From Hsuehochloa calcarea (lineage: Eukaryota > Streptophyta > Magnoliopsida > Poales > Poaceae), in the NCBI GenBank assembly GCA_036346395.1, contig CM070599.1, forward strand, positions 38,307,232-38,371,231: a stretch of 64,000 bases of DNA. Reading direction: 5' to 3'. The notes under the pieces are model-generated. The model ran no database searches, had not been told where the DNA came from, and saw only the letters and a list, made by a program, of their open reading frames with translations. Shown in pieces: positions 57,692 through 64,000 of the stretch; within the stretch, counting starts at the first letter, position 1; every line of letters begins with the position of its first letter. The position numbers and the translations under genes were made by a program.

Positions 57692-59700
57692 TAAGATTTG
57701 TTGGGAAAGATTGACCATTTTTATTCCAAAAACCTATTATTCACTCATGTCGTCGGAAAGAACCACCGAGATTATGTAGCTTCCAATCCAGGAGATAAGT
57801 ATAAATCATGCTTTTGAACACTGCACAAGTTATATCATTTTACCCACAGCAACCCGGACCAATCGGCTATTTCACAATTCCTTAGATGTGAGGCCGGTTC
57901 GGATCCAGAGCTTGTTCCCCATTAATTTGTTACACTTCTACCTGGCTAGCACTTTACTAGTCGTTGTATCGAGCTTCCAAACATTAATAGCGTCCGGCTG
58001 AGCCGAATTTAGTAATCATTGGGTATATCATCACCCATCCTATTACTACGTACCCATGCAGAGGTATAACAACTTCATGGGAGAATGGGCTCAGCCCGTC
58101 TTAGACGAGACTGTAGTAGATACGTTTTTGTACGACAATCTAACACGAGTGAGAGTGGGCTTAGCCTTATACTGTATCCATATGTAGAGGGTCCCGCTTG
58201 CCATTGTCACCTAACATGGACACCCTCTACCCTCCTATTATTTAAACTAGCAAGGTGCCCCGCACATTTACACAACTAAATTTATTTTAAAGTTTGTATA
58301 ATACTCGATTATATATATATATATAGTATATTATTTAAACTTTTAAGATATCATAAAACATTTCAAACAACAATAGCAGCTTGAAAAAAATTACGACCTG
58401 GTGAACGTAATTGAAGTATATGCTTTAATGGTAAAAAAATCATTAAGCATAATAAGTTGTTGGTGTTCTTAGAAACTAACCACTCTTCATCGTGCATAGA
58501 TCATGTAGTTGCATGCCTATATTCTTACTTTATTAGTTGTTTTTTCCTCTAAATTGTATGCATGCACATGTACCTCTATTTAATCTCAAGCAATACATTG
58601 ATATATGTGTAGAAATTATCTTATTAGTTTACATGATATAATGTATTAGAGTACCTTGCCCACGCATATACCGATGCACCAAGAGCGACCTGTCTTGAAC
58701 TTATCTTCCCTCACACGCCGACTACCCTACCAAACCATGTGACTTCCATTACGTCCCACCGGCATAATTTTTTGCTTCAACCTTCAACAATAAGCTCAAA
58801 TCTTAATCGACCCCTCTCCGTTGTTACCCCTTCCAATGTGATATTTTATCACATAGCTATATTCTACTTCTCCCTAATTATTACTTAATACTAACCATCG
58901 CAATATCAACGCACATACACATGCAACCATCGCCTATCCCAGCTGGGGATAAGTGTAATGTTCTCTTTGGTGACTCCAAGTGCATTCCATACGACTTCGC
59001 CATCTCTACTCCAAGATTTTTGCTCATCTGTCTCTGTACGCCCGCGCTTCTATTCATACGAATGCATGCATGTTGTTATACATGCTCGACATCCTCTTCT
59101 CTGGTGTTAGTCGCTCCTCTTCTTTGATGTTGGCCAACTCAATATTGTGGCTTCCTCACTAACCGTTACGATCTCCCATCTTCATTAATGTCAACATGTC
59201 TGTTTTAGTTGTTGTCTAATGATATAGAGAATGTTTTCGCCAGTGATGGCACGCTCCTAGCTACCCGATGACTCCATGTCCTTCATAGCTCGTCTTCCAT
59301 ACAAAACTTTATCTCCTCTCTGCTAGGGTTTCCCTATAATCGAGCTTTTTGTCCACTAACTTCTGAAACAACACTAATGCTCACCACTTGTTATTGCAAC
59401 CCTTGGCTCCTTCAACACTGGATTTTCTCTTCAATGACTATGGCAAGCACCACAATATTGTCCTCATCTCCGTGACTGCCTCAGCACTTCCCTTCACCGT
59501 TGATCAATGTCTTCTTGTAGGATAGATCGAGACCATTGCACTCTTTCGTGATCTCCTCCGACACCATTTGTGCTATTCTAGTTATAACTTCTATTGTTTA
59601 ATCAAAATTCTAGTTATTTTTTTATTTTTATTCCATAATAAGTAACAATAGAAACACATTATCTTGAGAGTGAATTAACGTAGTGACTTCTTTTGTGTCT
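57692..59700. other. Intergenic DNA, no gene recognised
   Basis: Contains ACTAGCAAGGTGCCCCGC at 58247, a phrase that opens many grass repeats, and a TA run at about 58313-58326. No second end or protein was recognised. Confidence 0.4.
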
Positions 59701-61118
59701 CCCCCTGTAAGATTGAGGAGGCCGACTAGAGCGGGGTGAATAAGCTGTTTTAAAAATCTTTTGGCTAAAATCGATATCTAATGCGGAAGAGTAAGTCAAA
59801 TCGGTTTTGCACAATTAAGGCATAAAACAACTAATCTCACTAAGTGCACCAATAATATAAGACTATGTCAATGATAGTAAATATACAAAAACATATAAGT
59901 AATTTAATTCTAGGAATGTAAATTACACACAGTAAATCACTAGAGAACAAACAACAATGACACAAGGACTTTTTACCGTGGTGTTCGGAGACTTGCCGGT
60001 CTCCCCTAATCCACGTCGAGGGAAGCCCAAACTAATTAGACTAGTTCTACGAATTAAGACAAACACCTCAAATCCACTAATGGTAGCTCTTTCCCGCTCC
60101 GGGTAGGTGAGCTCCAACCTTCACACCACGCCGGATCTCTTCACAATCTTCTCTGAAGAGATTACCGGGCACGACGCCTCCAACGTCGTCTAGGAGTCGG
60201 CAAACTCCAAAAGTAATAAGTCAATCTCCTTGCTTGACTCTCACCACGTGCAACGAATGCACAAGCTCAAGTGGATACGAAATCCAACTCTAGATGCAAC
60301 ACATGCAACTAGAGACATCTCCCTTTACTCACAACGTGCAACACATGCACAATTAAGAGGAGAAACTCACACTAGCTCAATAGAATGAAATAGGGTGCTA
60401 AAGGTTCTAGGCTTGGTTCAGGTGGGGGTGAATTCATAGCCCCCAACCACAAAATTAGCCGTTATGACCACATTCTTAAAAAATCAGGATTTACGGTAGT
60501 ACCTCTGTTAAAACCCAGTACTACAGATTTTTGGCTCAACGGTCGGAACAGTAGCATTTAATACTCTGAACTATCTGTTACACACAAAGTTGCGGTACTA
60601 CCGCCAACTAGAAATCGGTACTACTGCATCGCGGTCGTACCGCTCGGCTAGAGCGGAGCTACCCTTTTCCAAAGCCCAAGATTCTTTAAAAACACTTTCT
60701 CTGGAAAACTCGTATCGCCATGTAAACATTAGTACTACCGCACTTCGGTAGTACCTCTTTAGGGATTGCGGTCATACCGATTCAAGGGATATCAAAATTC
60801 TCAAAAACACACTCTTTGTAATATACCTACCGCCATATAATTTTTGGTACTACCGACCTGCAGTAGTACCACACCTGAAGTGTAGTCGTTCTGATTTTCA
60901 GAGAGTATCAAACCACTCACAAATACGCTCTCTGGAAAATACATACCGCCATATAAATATCGGTACTACCGACTTACGTTGTAGCCAAATAATGAGAAAT
61001 TTGAGGTCTCTATCATGTATTAGACGGGCATGAGGTCCCCACACTCATGGAGTGTGGGCTTAAGGTCCCTGTGCTAAAGGCACAGGCATGAGTATGTATC
61101 TATGGATGCATACCCTAT
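59701..61118 (-). repeat. Probable decayed SIRE/Maximus-like LTR fragment
   Basis: GAGGAGGCCGACTAGAGCGG and GGTGAATAAGCTG near 59715 parallel the left end of the next LTR (GCGACTAGAGGGGGTGAATAG). The tract holds many (A/G)GTACTACCG and CGGTAGTACC phrases between 60495 and 60980, as in LTRs of large grass copia elements. Neither end nor a duplication was fixed. Confidence 0.4.
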
Positions 61119-62413
61119 TGTTGGACCGAAAAAGCGACTAGAGGGGGTGAATAGGAGCACACTCACTTTTTCACAAATAATGGATCTAATAATATTTTAC
61201 TCCAGTAGCTATGGAAGCTATGAAGATCAGTATATCAGTACAGCGGAAGACTAATATTGAATCTAATAAACACCCTTAAGCAAGACTACAAACGATCAAA
61301 ACACAAGATAGCAACTATCAGTGCGCTGCCGGTCGGACCGCTGGCCTTGGGCGGTCGGACCACTGGCCTTGGGCGGTCGGACCAATTTTAGACCGGTCTG
61401 ACCGGTGGCTACGGGCGGTCTCACCGCCAGCCTCCAGAACAGAAGAACAGCCCTGATGACGAAGATGAAAATAGATGCAACTTTTGATCTACAAATCCAA
61501 ACTTGATGAAACTTGGAACACACCTTCTCTATAATATTAGGAACCTATTCCAATCAAAATTTATGATAATTCTTTAAAGAATAAAGATACTTTTTTGTTT
61601 GATCAAAGAAGGGTTCAAAACCGGGTCAAAACGAAAACTTGATCCAAGATCTTGCTCGTGGGTGATTGATGATCAAGATAATCCTAGATAGGTTCCCACA
61701 CGTCACAGCAAGCTAGATCACGTGAAGAATTCAATCAAAAACTCTCAGATCAAAGAAAGACCCAAAATCATCAAATAGAGAGAAAGAACGCAATGAAGCA
61801 AGTCGTGATCAAACTTTCTCTAGATTGATTTGATATGATATGGGCTTACAGCGGCAATGCTCAATCCAAGAGCACGAAAATCACATCAAACTCTCTAAAC
61901 CCTAGCCTCCACCAAAGCTCTCCCTAAGAAAATTAGGGTTTTCAAAATAGCAAAAAAAAAGCGAAGCGATGGTGCAGCCACCACCCTCTCCTATTTATAG
62001 TGGAGGCTTAGACCTTCTAGATGTTTGATCCTATTGGGCTCCCGTTAAGGCCCAAAACAAACGGGACACATACGCACGTATTTTAAAGCGTCGTCTTTAT
62101 CTCCTCTTGACCTAACTAGCTACACCTAGCGCCATCTTGCACCTCGGATTAGCTAATAGGTCACCCTTGTCTATCTTGTACCACGCTTGAGTACATTGAC
62201 CTCACCCAGCATCGTCGATCGTTCTGGACCTCAGCTCTCCAAGTCTAGTCCCGATCATCCTCATCGTTGACCGTCGTTGACCACCAAGCAACCTGCACAA
62301 CAATAGACAAGTAAACCGAATTTGGGAATAAGTTCTTCACAACTTGATCCATGTTAGTCAAAACATGCATCACACACCATATATGCCCTGAAACTCATGA
62401 CTTTGACCTAACA
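61119..62413 (-). repeat. SIRE/Maximus-like LTR, about 1.3 kb, probably the 3' LTR of the element to its right
   Basis: On the minus strand it runs TGTTAGGTCAAAGTC ... TTTTCGGTCCAACA, the TG...CA form. The tail in minus reading, CACCCCCTCTAGTCGCTTTT, is typical of SIRE-type LTRs. The flanks CCTAT and ACTGA do not match, so it is not a simple solo LTR. With gag on its upstream side on the same strand it fits a 3' LTR. Confidence 0.6.
61330..61385. repeat. 22-bp tandem repeat within the LTR
   Basis: CGGTCGGACC(G/A)CTGGCCTTGGG occurs at 61330 and 61352, with a third partial copy at 61374. The related phrase CCGGTCTGACCGG lies just beyond. Confidence 0.9.
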
Positions 62414-64000
62414 ACTGAATATCGCCGCCACGACGGGCGACGAACCTAAGTGAAAACCGGTCAGACCGCCCCTGTGGCTGGTCGACCACCACCTGGCCGG
62501 CTCGATCGCCACTCTTGGCCGGTCTAACCACCAGTAATGACTTAGCCGATTTTCAACCTCTGAAAACCGAAACCTACTAGAAATTTCAAACCAATAGAAC
62601 TTTTGACTGGAGACTCCAAAAAATTATGGGACCAAGTGCAATAGAATCCCCTCTCTTGCCTACACCCTCTATTTTTGGCCCAGCTCAAAATAACACATTT
62701 GGGACCGATTTATGGGATCAAGTTCACCGGTCCGACTGTCGTCTATGGCCGGTTGGACCGATTTGGGATCGATCGATCCACCGCCACGCCACGTCGAGGC
62801 CGAGTTCTTACTGACGATTCTGAAACTTTTATCATTCCTAAGCAAATAATGATCATTATAGATAATAGGCTTAGAAGGGATACCTTTAGGACAATCCTTA
62901 CTAAGATATTCCTTTTCACGACAATTATAGCAAGTTGGGATTTTGCTTGCCCTTCTTATCTTCTTATCTTGCTCATTGCCGGTTTGCCTCATTTTTTAAT
63001 GTCTTGACTTGATATTCACTTGATTTGGGCACACCGAGACATAGTGGTCCTTCCCATTGCATCCAAGGCACTTGACATATTTTTTCGTGTGTCTTGCATT
63101 GTGTCTTGTCTTGCTATTCTTCTTCTTCTTTGGAGTGAAGCCAATTCCACTCTTATCTTGCAAGTATCTTTGCTTGCTCAATATTTTATCGAGATTGGTC
63201 TTCTCCTTTTAGCTTCTTGTCAACTCATTCTCCAAATTTGTTACTTAGGCTTTGAGCTACGTGTTTTCCTCTACAATGCTAGTCTCAAAAAGCATAGAGA
63301 AAGTAGAAGCATCTATTTTTGAGCTACAAAAAATATCTAGCAAATCATCACAAGATGTGGATATGCTAACCTTAGATGAAATGCAAGGGCTAGGACTATG
63401 CATGGTATATCATCTAATAAATTACATGTAATACCTTTATCCACCTTTGAGCTAGTGACTTCCTTGAGAATGAGAGATTCATGTTCTCCTTTTAGTATAT
63501 CATAATTATTTTGAAGATAGATATGTTTTTTCTTTAAAACCTTGAGTCCCATCTTCTATTTCCTAAGATATTCATTAAGTTCTTCTAATATATCCATCAA
63601 CTCATCATATGTAGGCTCATCATTGTTTACCTCTTTATTACCTTTAGCCACAAAGCAATGAGGTGATGTGGACGGAGTTGAGATCTTATCGTTGTCGGAG
63701 ATAGAGATTGAGCATTCTTCTCCCGACATCCATTCTTCTATGAAATCATCATTGAATGAGGTGGACATTTCATAATGATCTTGAAGATGTATCCACATCT
63801 CATGAGTGTTCTTGAGATTGCACATGGCATCGAATACCTCTACACTCAAAGCACTAAATAAAGCGTTAATTATTTGAGCGTCGAGATGTAATCATTCCTC
63901 TTGCTCACTTGTTGGAGCAAGAGGATCCTTTGGAGGAGAAAAGCCCACATCTACAATCTGCCATATTTTAGGTCTCATGGCCTTAAAATAACAAGGCATG
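62414..64000 (-). mobile_element. SIRE/Maximus-like copia element: gag only, no pol before the LTR
   Basis: On the minus strand, from the right edge inward: a gag N-terminal piece at 63849-63556 (VFDAMCNLKNTHEMWIHLQD), a coiled coil at 63552-63400 (QNNYDILKGEHESLILKEV), then a CCHC knuckle CLGCNGKDHYVSVCP near 63055. A second knuckle CYNCREKEYLSKDC follows near 62915. The frame ends near 62669 and the LTR begins within 260 bp. Nothing like protease, integrase or reverse transcriptase fits between them. This looks like a gag-only (TR-GAG type) derivative or an element with pol deleted. Confidence 0.65.
62669..63849 (-). pseudogene. SIRE-like gag, broken into four frames
   Basis: Four minus-strand frames (63849-63556, 63552-63337, 63181-62996, 62992-62669) carry successive gag parts: UBN2-like region, coiled coil, and two CCHC knuckles with spacing C-x2-C-x4-H-x4-C for the first. 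In the second, the His is replaced (CYNCREKEYLSKDC has Tyr at the His position). Frame changes and stops separate the parts, so it cannot be made as one protein. Confidence 0.65.

Noticed and set aside
1..64000. tRNA or rRNA genes and CRISPR arrays
   Set aside because: No cloverleaf-like A/B box pairs, rRNA stretches or spaced palindromic repeats were seen; the tRNA-like 12-mers are retrotransposon primer sites.

Overview
The window is nuclear DNA of a grass (Poaceae). Three things show this: split genes with GT-AG introns, an oleosin that looks like the grass 16 kDa seed oleosin, and dense nested transposons of grass type (SIRE-like copia, gypsy, MULEs carrying a plant mobile domain gene, hAT, PIF/Harbinger MITE). 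Species cannot be fixed from the sequence. All family calls are from reading translations and motifs; no search was run.

Four ordinary host genes stand among the repeats: a PORR-domain organelle RNA-binding protein (+, 1540-2637, apparently 5'-truncated beside a gypsy LTR), an AGC VIIIa kinase of the D6PK/G11A kind (+, 34828-37481, one coding intron), a ubiquitin C-terminal hydrolase of the UCHL3 type (+, 39086-46194, nine exons that join in frame to 223 aa with all four active-site residues), and a 146 aa oleosin (-, 50751-51191).

Layout: 1-1.5 kb, gag end of a Ty3/gypsy element on the minus strand; 1.5-2.7 kb, PORR gene; 6.4-12.5 kb, decayed Ty1/copia element with a nested hAT element (8-bp target duplication); about 13.4-29.8 kb, a large composite Mutator-like element; 30.7-31.2 kb, small hAT element; 34-37.5 kb, kinase; 38.5-39.0 kb, a MITE ending 58 bp before the UCH start codon; 39-46.2 kb, UCH gene with a 3.9 kb hAT transposon in intron 3; 47.4-48.2 kb, small element with a 9-bp target duplication; 50.7-51.2 kb, oleosin; 52.1-57.7 kb, a second MULE with about 330-bp terminal inverted repeats and a perfect 9-bp target duplication; 59.7-64 kb, SIRE/Maximus-like LTR and gag on the minus strand.

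The most unusual part is the 13.4-29.8 kb element. It carries a mudrA-like transposase (+) followed by a GRF-type zinc-finger gene (+), and a convergent plant-mobile-domain (PMD) gene (-). Each gene set starts at one diverged terminal inverted repeat with an untranslated leader exon, then an intron filled with the same degenerate 14-bp minisatellite, then the coding exons. All three genes are broken by stops and frameshifts, and two LTR insertions lie inside. The second MULE repeats the theme with transposase (+) and a convergent GRF zinc-finger gene (-), which suggests a GRF protein as a regular partner of these transposases.
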